Assembly (NCBI GenBank): GCA_902786355.1
Contig: CADABZ010000006.1
Span: 165,531 to 229,530, forward strand
DNA length: 64,000 bases
Direction: 5' to 3'
Source of the DNA: an uncultured Eubacteriales bacterium
GTDB taxonomy: Bacteria; Bacillota; Clostridia; Peptostreptococcales; Anaerovoracaceae
This document shows, piece after piece, positions 55,332 through 63,877 of this stretch. The position numbers and the translations under genes were made by a program. The stretch's first letter is position 1. Each line of letters opens with the position of its first letter. The notes beneath the pieces are model-generated. The model saw only the letters and a program-made list of their open reading frames with translations, was not told where the DNA came from and did not search any database.

Positions 55332-55649
55332 ATGATCACATTATATGGTATCAAGACATGTCCTGAATGCTCAGGACTGTATGAGCAGGTAAAAGACGAC
55401 AGCAGATTCGAGATCGTCGATGTAGGACAGCACATCCTCCATCTCAAAGAATTCCTGAGCATCAGGGATAACGATGCGGCCTTTGATGAGGCCAGAAAGA
55501 ACGGCTATGCAGGCCTTCCGTGCTTCGTACTCGAAGACGGCACAGTAACATTCTCACCTGAGGAAGTAGGACTCAGATCCTGCCCGCTCAGCGATGAGGT
55601 AATTGAGAAGCTTCACGAAGAAGCTGATGCACTCAGAGGCACATTCTAA
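55332..55649 (+). CDS. Glutaredoxin-like protein
   Basis: This 105-residue protein starts at ATG 55332 with AGGAGG directly upstream. It has a thioredoxin-fold start M-I-T-L-Y-G-I-K-T followed by the redox motif C-P-E-C (C10, C13) and the cis-Pro segment G-L-P-C-F-V near residue 72, where an extra Cys (C74) follows the Pro. It probably reduces disulfides in the cytoplasm, but a partner is unknown. Its place inside a catabolic run suggests it may serve one of the enzymes there; that is inference. A 130-bp spacer before the aldolase has no clear terminator. Confidence 0.82.
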   Translation: MITLYGIKTCPECSGLYEQVKDDSRFEIVDVGQHILHLKEFLSIRDNDAAFDEARKNGYAGLPCFVLEDGTVTFSPEEVGLRSCPLSDEVIEKLHEEADALRGTF

Positions 55650-55781
55650 AATCGAAAACTCAGGGTATGGGACTACAGGATATTTAAGATGGTAATTATA
55701 AGACGATCCTGATCGTCTGAACTAATAGTATAAATAACGGGTATTGCACTTTTAATTACGGAAAAGGAGTGACTGACAGCT

Positions 55782-56438
55782 ATGTTAATGGAAAAAGAAA
55801 GAAATCTCGTAGTGGAATATGGAAAGAAACTTATAACAGAGAACCTCACAGACGGAACAGGCGGAAACATCAGTATCTATGATCCTGAGACAGGACTCAT
55901 GGCTATAAGCCCGTCCGGAATGGACTATTTCATCATCCAGCCTGAAGATATCGTAATCATGAATCTTGACGGAGAGATCGTTGAGGGCAGCAGAAAGCCA
56001 TCAAGCGAGAAGGATCTTCACATCGAGATGTACAAGAATAAGCCAGGCATCACAGCAGCAGTACACACACATTCGATGTTCTGCACAACTCTTGCATGCC
56101 TCGGAATGCCTATCTACTCTGTACACTATGTACTTGCTGACGCAGCTACAGACGTTGTTCCTGTAACCCCATACGTAACATACGGAACAAAGGATCTCGC
56201 TCTTGCAGCAGTTGAAGCTATGGGAGATGCCAAGGCAACTATCCTTGCTAACCACGGATTCATTTCCGTCGGAAAGAATATCGGAGATGCTTTCGGTATC
56301 GCAAGAGAGTGTGAGTGGGTCGCACAGATCCAGTGGAGAACTATGTGTGTTGGAAAGCCTAACATCCTCTCAAGAGAAGAGATGGAGAGAGTTATGATCA
56401 AGTTCCAGACACACGGACAGGTCAAAGAGAAGAAGTAA
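55782..56438 (+). CDS. Class II aldolase, L-fuculose-phosphate aldolase-like
   Basis: This 218-residue zinc enzyme resembles FucA/AraD. Seen motifs are G-T-G-G-N-I-S near residue 26, S-P-S-G near residue 44, the S-S-E-K segment, which carries the catalytic Glu, near residue 74, the zinc-binding V-H-T-H-S near residue 94 and the third zinc ligand in A-N-H-G-F near residue 158. Such enzymes cleave ketose 1-phosphates to DHAP and an aldehyde, or act as epimerases or decarboxylases. The neighbouring iron alcohol dehydrogenase and FGGY kinase match the fucose-pathway logic of kinase, aldolase and aldehyde reductase. AAGGAG lies 14 bp before the ATG. An alternative ATG is two codons in. Confidence 0.87.
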   Translation: MLMEKERNLVVEYGKKLITENLTDGTGGNISIYDPETGLMAISPSGMDYFIIQPEDIVIMNLDGEIVEGSRKPSSEKDLHIEMYKNKPGITAAVHTHSMFCTTLACLGMPIYSVHYVLADAATDVVPVTPYVTYGTKDLALAAVEAMGDAKATILANHGFISVGKNIGDAFGIARECEWVAQIQWRTMCVGKPNILSREEMERVMIKFQTHGQVKEKK

Positions 56439-56487
56439 TCGCAGACAGACTGACTAAAGCACTATTTCGTACAGAAGGGGAATCAAT

Positions 56488-57651
56488 ATGAACGGATTTG
56501 AATATCTGAACCCTGCAAGGGTAATATTCGGGGACAAGCCGTACGAGGGTATAGAGAAATTCCTCAGGGAGACAGGTGTAACATCGATCATGATGATACA
56601 TACCCGTTCGGCTGTAAGACTCGGAATATATGACGAGATCGAAGCATTATGCAAAAAGCTCGGCATCGCATTCGTTTCCAACGGGGACGTAGAGTCCAAT
56701 CCTAAGATCGAACTTATCAGACAGCTCATCGAAGAGGGCAGAGAGAACAAGATCGACTGCCTTCTCGCTGCAGGCGGCGGAAGTGTTATAGATACTGCGA
56801 AAGCTGTAGCTATAGGAATACCTTATGACGGAGACGTCTGGGACTTCTATGAATATACAGCAGAGCCTGAGGAAGCACTGCCGATCATCGCTGTTTCAAC
56901 TGTACCGTCATCGGGATCAGAGACTTCGACAGCATCGATCGTCAGCAATGGTCTTGTAAAGGCCGGTGTTGAGTACGAGATGATCGTACCTAAGCTCGCT
57001 GTACTCAATCCGAAGTTCACGATGACACTGCCTGCACGCATGTCGGCATGCGGTATATCCGATATCCTCAGCCATCTCATGGAGCGCTATTTTACCAACA
57101 CAGAGCATGTAGATACAACTGACTACATGATCGTTGGCGCGGCAAAAGCTCTTATGCTCAACGGCGAGCGCGTCATGAAGGATCTTTCCGACTATGACGC
57201 AAGATCTGAGGTACAGTGGCTGGCATCGATCGCTCACAACAGCTCGCTCGAGACAGGCCGTGAGTCTGACTGGGCTTCACACAGGATCGAGCATGAGCTG
57301 AGCGGACAGTACGGCATCAACCACGGTGAAGGTATGGCTGTTATCATGCTCGCTTACCTCAAGTATGTCGCAGTACATCATCCGAAGAAGACTGCTCAGC
57401 TTGCACATCAGCTCTTCGGCGTAGAGTACGGTGAATACACTGAAGAGGGAATGACACTCAAGATGGTCGAGTACCTCCAGCATTTCTACAGAGACATCCT
57501 CGGCCTGAGAACAACACTCTCCGAGATGGATATCGATGATACACATTTCGAAGAGATGGCTATGAGAGCGACAGGCGGAAATGGTACTGTCGGACACTAT
57601 TATCCGCTCGACAAGGATAAGTTCATCGAAGTGCTTAAGCTTGCACTTTAA
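56488..57651 (+). CDS. Iron-containing alcohol dehydrogenase
   Basis: This 387-residue type III alcohol dehydrogenase reduces an aldehyde or oxidises an alcohol with NAD(P)H. The N-terminal half has the nucleotide-binding G-G-G-S-V-I-D-T-A-K motif near residue 95. The metal ligands are expected to be D192, H196, H265 and H279 (G-I-S-D-I-L-S-H, A-S-H-R-I-E-H, N-H-G-E-G). The sequence is of the butanol-dehydrogenase/YugJ subgroup. In this cluster it could reduce the aldehyde released by the aldolase, as FucO does with lactaldehyde. GGGGAATCA-ATATG gives a usable ribosome binding site. Confidence 0.92.
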   Translation: MNGFEYLNPARVIFGDKPYEGIEKFLRETGVTSIMMIHTRSAVRLGIYDEIEALCKKLGIAFVSNGDVESNPKIELIRQLIEEGRENKIDCLLAAGGGSVIDTAKAVAIGIPYDGDVWDFYEYTAEPEEALPIIAVSTVPSSGSETSTASIVSNGLVKAGVEYEMIVPKLAVLNPKFTMTLPARMSACGISDILSHLMERYFTNTEHVDTTDYMIVGAAKALMLNGERVMKDLSDYDARSEVQWLASIAHNSSLETGRESDWASHRIEHELSGQYGINHGEGMAVIMLAYLKYVAVHHPKKTAQLAHQLFGVEYGEYTEEGMTLKMVEYLQHFYRDILGLRTTLSEMDIDDTHFEEMAMRATGGNGTVGHYYPLDKDKFIEVLKLAL

Positions 57652-57695
57652 CAAGATCAAAGGGTATAGAATTCAAAAGAAAGGAAATGGACATT

Positions 57696-58685
57696 ATGAA
57701 AGCATATGTACGTGCGCCTTACAATGAAGCGTGCCTTGAAGAACTCAAAACCATGTTCGATGAAGTCCTGTATGAACCATGGACTGAAACCGGTGAGAGA
57801 TATTATGAAGACGAGATGCTTGAGCATCTTCTTAAGGAAAAACCAGACGTACTTATTACAGAACTCGACAGAGTAACTGAGAAAGTACTTAACGGATATG
57901 ACGGACTCAAAGCTATCGGTGACTGCAGAGGAACACCTGCCAATATCGACTGCGATGCATGCACAAAGCACGGCATTCCTGTTCTGTGCACAGCAGGCCG
58001 TAACAACCAGGCTGTAGCTGAGATGGTAGTTGCCGGCATCCTCGCTTTCGAGCGTAAGCTCATCCCTGCTGTAGAGTGGGCTAAGAGCGGACAGTGGGTA
58101 CCTGGAACTACTCCATACTTCCTCTGGATGGGCCACGAGCTCATGGGCAAAAAGGTCGGTATCATCGGATACGGAAGGATCGGCCGCATCGTTGCTAAGA
58201 TCCTCGCTGCTTTTGACTGCGATGTATCCTTCTATGATCCGTTCGTAGAGGGAGATCAGAACGGCTTCCACAACATTTCACTTGAGCAGCTCTTCAAAGA
58301 GAGTGATATCATCACTATCCACGTTCCTGTACTCGATTCCACAAAGGGTATCGTTACAAGAGAACTCCTCAAGTCGATGAAGCCGACAGCACTCTTCGTA
58401 AACGCTGCAAGATCAGTCATGGTAGACTACGACGCTCTCTATGAGATACTCAAGAATAACGAGATTGCCGGAGCAGTCCTTGACGTTCTTGATCACGAAC
58501 CACCTGAAGATGAAAACGACACACGTTTTATCGAGCTTGACAACGTACTCATGATGCCTCACATCTGCGGAGCATCCTTCGAGGTAACCGATCACCAGGC
58601 TCAGATCCTCAACAACGGACTTAAGGCATGGCTGAGCGGAGACGGTTTTGTACCTTTTGTATTCAATAAGGAGATGTACAAATGA
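57696..58685 (+). CDS. D-isomer-specific 2-hydroxyacid dehydrogenase
   Basis: This 329-residue protein has the phosphoglycerate-dehydrogenase-like fold. The NAD site is V-G-I-I-G-Y-G-R-I-G-R near residue 150. The catalytic Arg lies in N-A-A-R-S near residue 230, the Glu in D-H-E-P-P, and the His in M-P-H-I-C-G-A-S near residue 287. It lacks the regulatory ACT domain of serine-pathway SerA, so a sugar-acid or 2-oxo-acid substrate is more likely. The ATG at 57696 is 9 bp after GAAAGGAA; an ATG at 57687 is too close. Its end overlaps the kinase start by 4 bp (ATGA), so the two are translationally coupled. Confidence 0.9.
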   Translation: MKAYVRAPYNEACLEELKTMFDEVLYEPWTETGERYYEDEMLEHLLKEKPDVLITELDRVTEKVLNGYDGLKAIGDCRGTPANIDCDACTKHGIPVLCTAGRNNQAVAEMVVAGILAFERKLIPAVEWAKSGQWVPGTTPYFLWMGHELMGKKVGIIGYGRIGRIVAKILAAFDCDVSFYDPFVEGDQNGFHNISLEQLFKESDIITIHVPVLDSTKGIVTRELLKSMKPTALFVNAARSVMVDYDALYEILKNNEIAGAVLDVLDHEPPEDENDTRFIELDNVLMMPHICGASFEVTDHQAQILNNGLKAWLSGDGFVPFVFNKEMYK

Positions 58686-60118
58686 AACACTATCTGATGT
58701 TCGATATCGGGACAGGGAACAGCCGTGTAAGTCTCGTGGATTCTAACGGCAATATCCTTGGCTTGAGGACTTTCCTGAACACATATTACAGAGACGACCT
58801 GTATGAGGACGCGCAGTATTTCTACCCTGATGAATGGGCTGAAAAACTGATCGGCGGCTGTGCGGAGCTCTGTGCTGAGCATCCGGACATCAAGGTCGAC
58901 GGCATCTCATCAGCAGCTGCACGTCAGACATTCATTCTCATCGACGCAAGCGGCAAATGCTTCTATGCTCTGCCTAACATCGATAACCGCGGCAGAGAGT
59001 TCGTAGGAGCTGTCCCTAACAAAGAGATGATCTACAAGATCTCCGGCAAGTGGGTGACAGAAGACTTCGGTGCTGCAAAGCTGCTTGGCTTCAAAAAGAA
59101 GAGATTCGATCAGTATTCAAAGATCCACAAGATCACAAGCCTGAGCGAGTGGATCGGATATATCCTGACCGGCAGAGTATGCATGGAGTATTCACAGGCA
59201 TGCGAATCTCAGCTGTATGATCTGCAGAAGAAGAGATGGTCTTCAAGACTATGCGAGTGGTACGGTGTTGACTCCGACATCCTTCCTGAGCTTTATAAGA
59301 GCGGCGAGAGACTCGGCCACATCAAGGATGAGTACAAGGAAATGTTCAACCTCAACGAGGGCGCTATGTTCATCGTTGGCGGAGCAGACACTCAGATCGC
59401 TATCAAGCAGACAGACATCGGCGAAGGCGACATCGCTATCGTATCAGGAACCACATCACCTGTAGTAACACTCAAGAAGGATTTCTTCTATGACAAGCAG
59501 GAGAGAGTCTGGACTGATGCCAACCTCTGCGGAGAGAACTATCAGATCGAGATGAATCCTGGTGTTACAGGACTGAACTATCAGAAGATGAAGAACAACT
59601 TCTGTCCTGACATCTCATACGGAGATCTCGAGGAGTATTATGAGAACCTCAGGGAAGTAAGATGCACCGCATCATTCTCCTCGTTGCTGTTCTACAAGAA
59701 GACTTCTCTGAGAAAGGGTGGATTCTTCATGAGATCACCTCTTCAGGACAATCTGACAAGATTCGATCTTATGTATGCTGTCGTTGCTGATATAGCATGC
59801 GCTACATATGAGCAGCTCAGAAGGCTGATCGATATAAGCGGCAACGATCCGGATCACATCATCGCATGCGGAGGCGGATTCCAGTCCATGGCACTCTGCA
59901 AGATGATTGCAAGCCTTACAGGCAAGCCGATCGTTCTCAAGAAGGGATTTGATCAGGCTACTATCCAGGGACTTGTTCATATCTGCAACAAGACTCTTGA
60001 GGTTGCTGCTGATCATGAAGATGAATACATCAGAATAGAGCCTGAAGAAGATAACCTCGTATTCAGCTACTATCCTGCATGGTCTGAAAACAGAAACAGA
60101 GCCAACGACTGCCATTAA
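58682..60118 (+). CDS. FGGY-family carbohydrate kinase
   Basis: This 478-residue kinase phosphorylates a sugar, sugar alcohol or sugar-like signal with ATP. The N-terminal D-I-G-T-G-N-S-R loop (residues 8-15), the G-G-A-D-T-Q segment near residue 233, the ATP-binding G-T-T-S-P near residue 255 and the C-terminal G-G-G-F-Q-S-M motif near residue 395 fit FGGY. The overall pattern is close to LsrK/autoinducer-2 kinase-like and xylulokinase-like members, so the substrate cannot be assigned. The start codon overlaps the stop of the dehydrogenase gene. It is the last gene before a terminator and the converging DeoR regulator. Confidence 0.9.
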   Translation: MKHYLMFDIGTGNSRVSLVDSNGNILGLRTFLNTYYRDDLYEDAQYFYPDEWAEKLIGGCAELCAEHPDIKVDGISSAAARQTFILIDASGKCFYALPNIDNRGREFVGAVPNKEMIYKISGKWVTEDFGAAKLLGFKKKRFDQYSKIHKITSLSEWIGYILTGRVCMEYSQACESQLYDLQKKRWSSRLCEWYGVDSDILPELYKSGERLGHIKDEYKEMFNLNEGAMFIVGGADTQIAIKQTDIGEGDIAIVSGTTSPVVTLKKDFFYDKQERVWTDANLCGENYQIEMNPGVTGLNYQKMKNNFCPDISYGDLEEYYENLREVRCTASFSSLLFYKKTSLRKGGFFMRSPLQDNLTRFDLMYAVVADIACATYEQLRRLIDISGNDPDHIIACGGGFQSMALCKMIASLTGKPIVLKKGFDQATIQGLVHICNKTLEVAADHEDEYIRIEPEEDNLVFSYYPAWSENRNRANDCH

Positions 60119-60159
60119 AACTGCAGCCGGGGGCTGATGATCCTCCAATGTAAAAAACC

Positions 60160-60197
60160 GCCTGTATCCCGTTTAAAAGGGATGCAGGCTGTTTTGT
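60160..60197. terminator. Terminator at the end of the catabolic cluster
   Basis: GCCTGTATCCC (60160-60170) pairs with GGGATGCAGGC (60179-60189) with one mismatch, preceded by AAAAAA and followed by TGTTTTGTT. It lies between converging genes and may act both ways. Confidence 0.85.
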
Positions 60198-60263
60198 TCT
60201 GTTCTTATACCGAAGCGCGCGACGATGACGATCCTCTCAAGGCGCTGGAGCAGGATGACCGCA

Positions 60264-61031
60264 TTACCAGATAACTTTCATGCCGATCCTGTCAAAATAT
60301 TCCATCCATTCATCATCAGGCTGCTCATCGGTAACTATTCCGTTAATCTGTGAAAGATCACCTATGATGAAGCTGGCCTTATCGTCGAATTTTGTGTGAT
60401 CTACGAGAAGATATCTCTCTCTTGAATGGGAGAGGATGGCTCTCCGGATCTCCATCTGGCTGTCGTAATTGTCGAGCATGCCGTGCTCGCGGCTGAGTGC
60501 GTTGCAGCTTATAAAAGCTTTATCGGCGATATATCCGCAGAAGGCGTTGTATGCCTCAGGGCCGTCAAAGGAGCCCGAGCGCTCTGCATATCTTCCGCCG
60601 ATGCATATGAAGCCGGTGTTAGTCTGAGCTGAAGAAAACTCGCATGCTATGCTTACTGAGTTGGAGATGATGGTGACACGTATGCCTTTGGATATCAGGT
60701 GACGTGCAAGCGAAGCGCAGGTAGTGCTTGAATCGAGCATTATGACATCGTCGTCTCTGATGAGCGAGTCTGCTGTAATGCGCGCCATATGCATCTTTTC
60801 CTTGACGATGAGCTTCGCTCTCAGCTGGACAGGTACTCCTCTGTCTTCAGAAGTAGGGATGAAGGCCCCTCCGTGTATACGCTTAAGCTTTCCTTTTTCC
60901 TCAAGCTCCTGCAGGTCTCTGCGTATCGTCTGATCACTACAGTTAAGAAGTTCGCAGACGTCAGAAACAAGAATGCTGCCGTTATCATAGAGCAGATCCA
61001 TTATCCTGTCTTGTCTTTCTATTTTGTGCAT
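60264..61031 (-). CDS. DeoR-family transcriptional regulator
   Basis: This 255-residue regulator has an N-terminal DeoR helix-turn-helix (residues about 1-57, R-Q-D-R-I-M-D-L-L then Q-T-I-R-R-D-L-Q-E-L-E-E) and a C-terminal sugar-phosphate sensing domain from about residue 75, with D-S-S-T-T near residue 100 and the S-N-A-L-S segment near 178. GGAGAGG precedes the ATG. It faces the catabolic cluster across a terminator and is a natural candidate to control it in response to a phosphorylated sugar; this link is inferred from position and family. The operator-like dyad at 53738-53771 is a possible site. Confidence 0.9.
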   Translation of the reverse strand: MHKIERQDRIMDLLYDNGSILVSDVCELLNCSDQTIRRDLQELEEKGKLKRIHGGAFIPTSEDRGVPVQLRAKLIVKEKMHMARITADSLIRDDDVIMLDSSTTCASLARHLISKGIRVTIISNSVSIACEFSSAQTNTGFICIGGRYAERSGSFDGPEAYNAFCGYIADKAFISCNALSREHGMLDNYDSQMEIRRAILSHSRERYLLVDHTKFDDKASFIIGDLSQINGIVTDEQPDDEWMEYFDRIGMKVIW

Positions 61032-61259
61032 TTCTAAGTACCTCTCCGTTTATTTATGGCAAAATTTTACCAATAACGGATGAATGTATCAAGTCAGAAA
61101 ACGGAGCGGGGCGGCTTTCGTATCTCAGGAAATCCAAGGGATGCGCAGAAATTTTATTTATTATCCGTCCGGTTTATGTTATATTGTTCCCGACGGATGG
61201 TATTCCGACGGAAACTATACCTGGCAAAACTGCATACATGCGCGAATGACGCAGATCCG

Positions 61260-61320
61260 TAAGGGTATTACCATCCTGATTACTTTATTTTTGCCGGTGA
61301 TCAGGATTTTTATATGCCTG
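61260..61320 (+). promoter_or_regulatory. Possible leader hairpin upstream of yhdT-panF
   Basis: ATCCTGAT and ATCAGGAT form an 8-bp stem followed by TTTTTATATG. The whole 61032-61395 spacer also has ATCCGTC/GACGGAT and GGTAT/ATACC pairings. The region could be a regulated leader; I recognise no known riboswitch. Open frames there lack ribosome binding sites. Confidence 0.35.
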
Positions 61321-61395
61321 CGGAATGGCTGGGCAGTCAGCTGTAGCCTCGCGTACGCAATGCGGATTTTGCACGCTATCGAAAGGAAGAAAAGA

Positions 61396-61671
61396 ATGAA
61401 AAAACCTGTAACAAGAGAAGAAAAGGACATCCAGATCCGCAGGGAAGCCAAAGCGACCTTCATACTCTTCGGTATCTGCTGCGTATGGAACATCTTATTC
61501 GCTTACCTGATCCCAGGAAGCATCAGGATAGGCGGACTGCCTCTGTGGTGGCTTGTCAGCACACCTGGAATGTTTGTGCTGGCAGTTGTCGGAGTCGTGT
61601 TTATCCTCAAGAGGGTATTCGTGAACTTCAGCCTCGAAGATGAAGAGGAAGGAGGCAGAGAGAATGCTTAG
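61396..61671 (+). CDS. yhdT: YhdT/DUF997 small membrane protein
   Basis: This 91-residue protein has two hydrophobic helices (about 22-42 and 52-75). A charged N-terminus and a Glu-rich C-terminal tail flank them. It matches the YhdT (DUF997) family, which is almost always encoded just before the pantothenate symporter PanF; its role is unknown but probably supports PanF. The ATG has GAAAGGAAG upstream. The stop codon overlaps the panF start by 8 bp, which indicates translational coupling. Longer forms of the frame that begin at 61084 have no ribosome binding site and run through A+T-rich leader sequence. Confidence 0.85.
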   Translation: MKKPVTREEKDIQIRREAKATFILFGICCVWNILFAYLIPGSIRIGGLPLWWLVSTPGMFVLAVVGVVFILKRVFVNFSLEDEEEGGRENA

Positions 61672-63193
61672 TAAGAATACTGTCGTACTCATCATTCTGG
61701 TAGCATACCTTCTTGTCAACCTGTTCATCGGTATCGCAGCCAGCCGCAAATCGGTAAAAGAGAATGCCGGAAGCGGTTTCCTGAGCAATTATTTTGTCGG
61801 ATCGAGAAGCATGGGCGGAGTCGTCCTTGCAATGACTCTTGTTGCGACTTATACAAGCGCCAGCTCTTTCCTCGGAGGCCCGGGCCTTGCATCAAGCTTC
61901 GGCATGTCGTGGTCATGGGTAGCCGGTGTGCAGATCGGCGCAACTTTCCTGACTCTGGGAGTTCTGGGCAAGAAATTCGCTATGATCTCCCGCAGGACCA
62001 ACTCAGTTACTATTAACGACTATCTCAGAGCCCGCTACGATTCACCTGCAGTCGTCATCATATGCGGAGTGGCTATGGTAATCTTTTTCACCACTCAGAT
62101 GATCGCGCAGTTTATCGGCGGAGCGACACTGATCCAGTCGGTTACCGGACTCCCTTACTGGGCAGGTCTTCTGCTCTTCGGTACGGTTGTCATAATCTAC
62201 ACATCGGTAGGCGGCTTCAAAGCCGTTGTAACTACTGATACTATCCAGGGCTTCATAATGGCATGCGGCACATTCCTGCTTCTCTTCTTCGTTATAAGAG
62301 CAGGCGGCGGTATGGACAACATCATTGGAACTCTCGATGCAGGCAATCCGGGATGGGACCTCATGGGAAAAGGCGAGTACGGTGCTGAGATCGCTGCTCT
62401 CCGTCCGGGAGCTCTCATTTCCTTCTGGGTGCTCGTCGGTGTAGCTGTCCTCGGACTTCCTCAGACAGCCGTACGCTGCATGGGATTCAAGGACACTGAG
62501 TCGATGCACAAGGCAATGATCTACGGAACAGTCGTCATCGGTATCCTTATGATCGGCATGCACCTTGCCGGCACTCTGGCTTATCCTCTGCTCCCTGCAG
62601 AAGGCCTTGAGAGCACAGATCAGGTCATCCCTTATGTAGTTATGAAGTACATGCCTGCATGGGCAGCAGGACTTTTCCTCGCAGCACCTCTCGCAGCTGT
62701 AATGTCGACTATAGATTCGCTGCTGATTCTCGCTTCAGCTACTATCATCAAGGACATCTACATCCACTACATCAAGAAGGTTCCTGTAGAAGCTGAAACG
62801 TCTGATGACCATACTTATGACGAAGCTTACGAAAAGGTTCCGCGCTACAGCTTTGTGCTGACTGCTATCATCGGCATCTGCTCATGCCTGCTCGCGCTCA
62901 ACCCGCCTGATGTAATCGTATGGATCAACCTCTTTGCATTCGGAGGCCTCGAGGCTACATTCTTCTGGCCTATTATCGGCGGACTGTACTGGAAGAAGGG
63001 CAACAGCACTGCATGTCTGGCTTCGACAATACTCGGACTTGCTACATTCATCTTCTTCAACAGAGTCAAGATCCTTCCGCTCGGGATCCACGAGATCATC
63101 GCCGGACTCATTGTCAGCGGCATCGCATACTTCGTTGCCGGAAAGCTGACAGCTGAAGAGCCAGACGAAGAGATGCTCAGAAAATGCTTCTAA
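61664..63193 (+). CDS. panF: Sodium/pantothenate symporter
   Basis: PanF takes up pantothenate, the coenzyme A precursor, with Na+. The 509-residue protein has about 13 membrane segments of the SSS family. Seen motifs are S-N-Y-F-V-G-S-R-S-M-G-G near residue 40, A-T-Y-T-S-A-S-S-F near residue 62, the G-G-F-K-A-V-V-T-T-D-T-I-Q-G signature near residue 180 and A-A-V-M-S-T-I-D-S near residue 345. The start ATG at 61664 has GGAGGCAG upstream and overlaps yhdT. A 19-bp tandem repeat begins right after the stop codon. No panB, panC or coaA gene is in the window. Confidence 0.93.
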   Translation: MLSKNTVVLIILVAYLLVNLFIGIAASRKSVKENAGSGFLSNYFVGSRSMGGVVLAMTLVATYTSASSFLGGPGLASSFGMSWSWVAGVQIGATFLTLGVLGKKFAMISRRTNSVTINDYLRARYDSPAVVIICGVAMVIFFTTQMIAQFIGGATLIQSVTGLPYWAGLLLFGTVVIIYTSVGGFKAVVTTDTIQGFIMACGTFLLLFFVIRAGGGMDNIIGTLDAGNPGWDLMGKGEYGAEIAALRPGALISFWVLVGVAVLGLPQTAVRCMGFKDTESMHKAMIYGTVVIGILMIGMHLAGTLAYPLLPAEGLESTDQVIPYVVMKYMPAWAAGLFLAAPLAAVMSTIDSLLILASATIIKDIYIHYIKKVPVEAETSDDHTYDEAYEKVPRYSFVLTAIIGICSCLLALNPPDVIVWINLFAFGGLEATFFWPIIGGLYWKKGNSTACLASTILGLATFIFFNRVKILPLGIHEIIAGLIVSGIAYFVAGKLTAEEPDEEMLRKCF

Positions 63194-63196
63194 AAT

Positions 63197-63253
63197 AACG
63201 CGCAACTACAGCAACAACGCGCAGCTACAATAACAACGCGCAACCACAGCCGG
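63197..63253. repeat. 19-bp tandem repeat immediately after panF
   Basis: Three units start at 63197, 63216 and 63235 with core AACGCGCAACTACA. The array begins 4 bp after the stop codon; the preceding TTCTAAAAT may be the edge of another unit. Confidence 0.8.
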
Positions 63254-63329
63254 CACATGCGGGGCAGTCCGTATGTGCCGGTATTCCATTTCTCGCGTGA
63301 AAAACAAATTCACATAAAGCAAACCTGCC

Positions 63330-63520
63330 TGTATGGTAATAACGATGCGCAAAAGGCCAGAGCTGCGAAATATGCATACTGAGTATGATAAAATCGATGC
63401 GCGAAAGACGGCAGCTGAGATAAGTGCATACTCAGTATAGTAAAACTGATGCGGAAAGGACCGTAGCTGCCATATATGCATACTCAGTATGGTAAATCCA
63501 TTGCGCGTGAGCCGGCAGAT
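63330..63520. repeat. 52-bp palindromic repeat, three to four units
   Basis: Units are anchored by GATGCGC at 63344, 63396 and 63448 and ATTGCGC at 63500 (exact 52-bp period). Each carries GCATACTCAGTATGGTAAA or a close variant with the palindrome CATACT-N-AGTATG. The same unit occurs inverted at 19312-19417. Confidence 0.85.
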
Positions 63521-63877
63521 GCAATACGCTCAGCCAGATCCGGAAAACCTTGTATATTTTGATCAATATTTTCAAGGTGACAAGAATGCCTTTAAAAATC
63601 TGCCTGATTTTGAAAAAATACAGGGAAACCTTGTATGCATTGAATCTAAGGGTTCCAGATGGCAAGGTTTTTCCAAAAAACATTGGCATATTTTTTGCAG
63701 CGATCATATATACAATGTTTGCTGCAAAAAATGCGCTGGCAAGCCCTCATCTATGCCCCGACATTGTCATTTTTCCTCTGCCACCTCAGTTCATACAAGG
63801 TTTGAGACAGCCCAGCCTAAAGCGTACAATGTTGAACCAGCTCGGAAGAGAATCACGGAAGCGCTTTCCATTCAATG
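63521..63877. other. Spacer with inverted repeats, no gene seen
   Basis: ATTTTTTGCAGC (63690-63701) pairs perfectly with GCTGCAAAAAAT (63721-63732). AAACCTTGTAT occurs near 63543 and 63628, and its complement ATACAAGGTTT near 63797. A stretch similar to AGCTGG-TCAAACCTTGTAC flanks MITE copies A and D alike. Open frames here consist of repeats and are not called genes. Confidence 0.55.

Noticed and set aside
61084-61395. N-terminal extension of the yhdT frame
   Set aside because: Family homology and the ribosome binding site both place the start at 61396; the upstream part is leader sequence.
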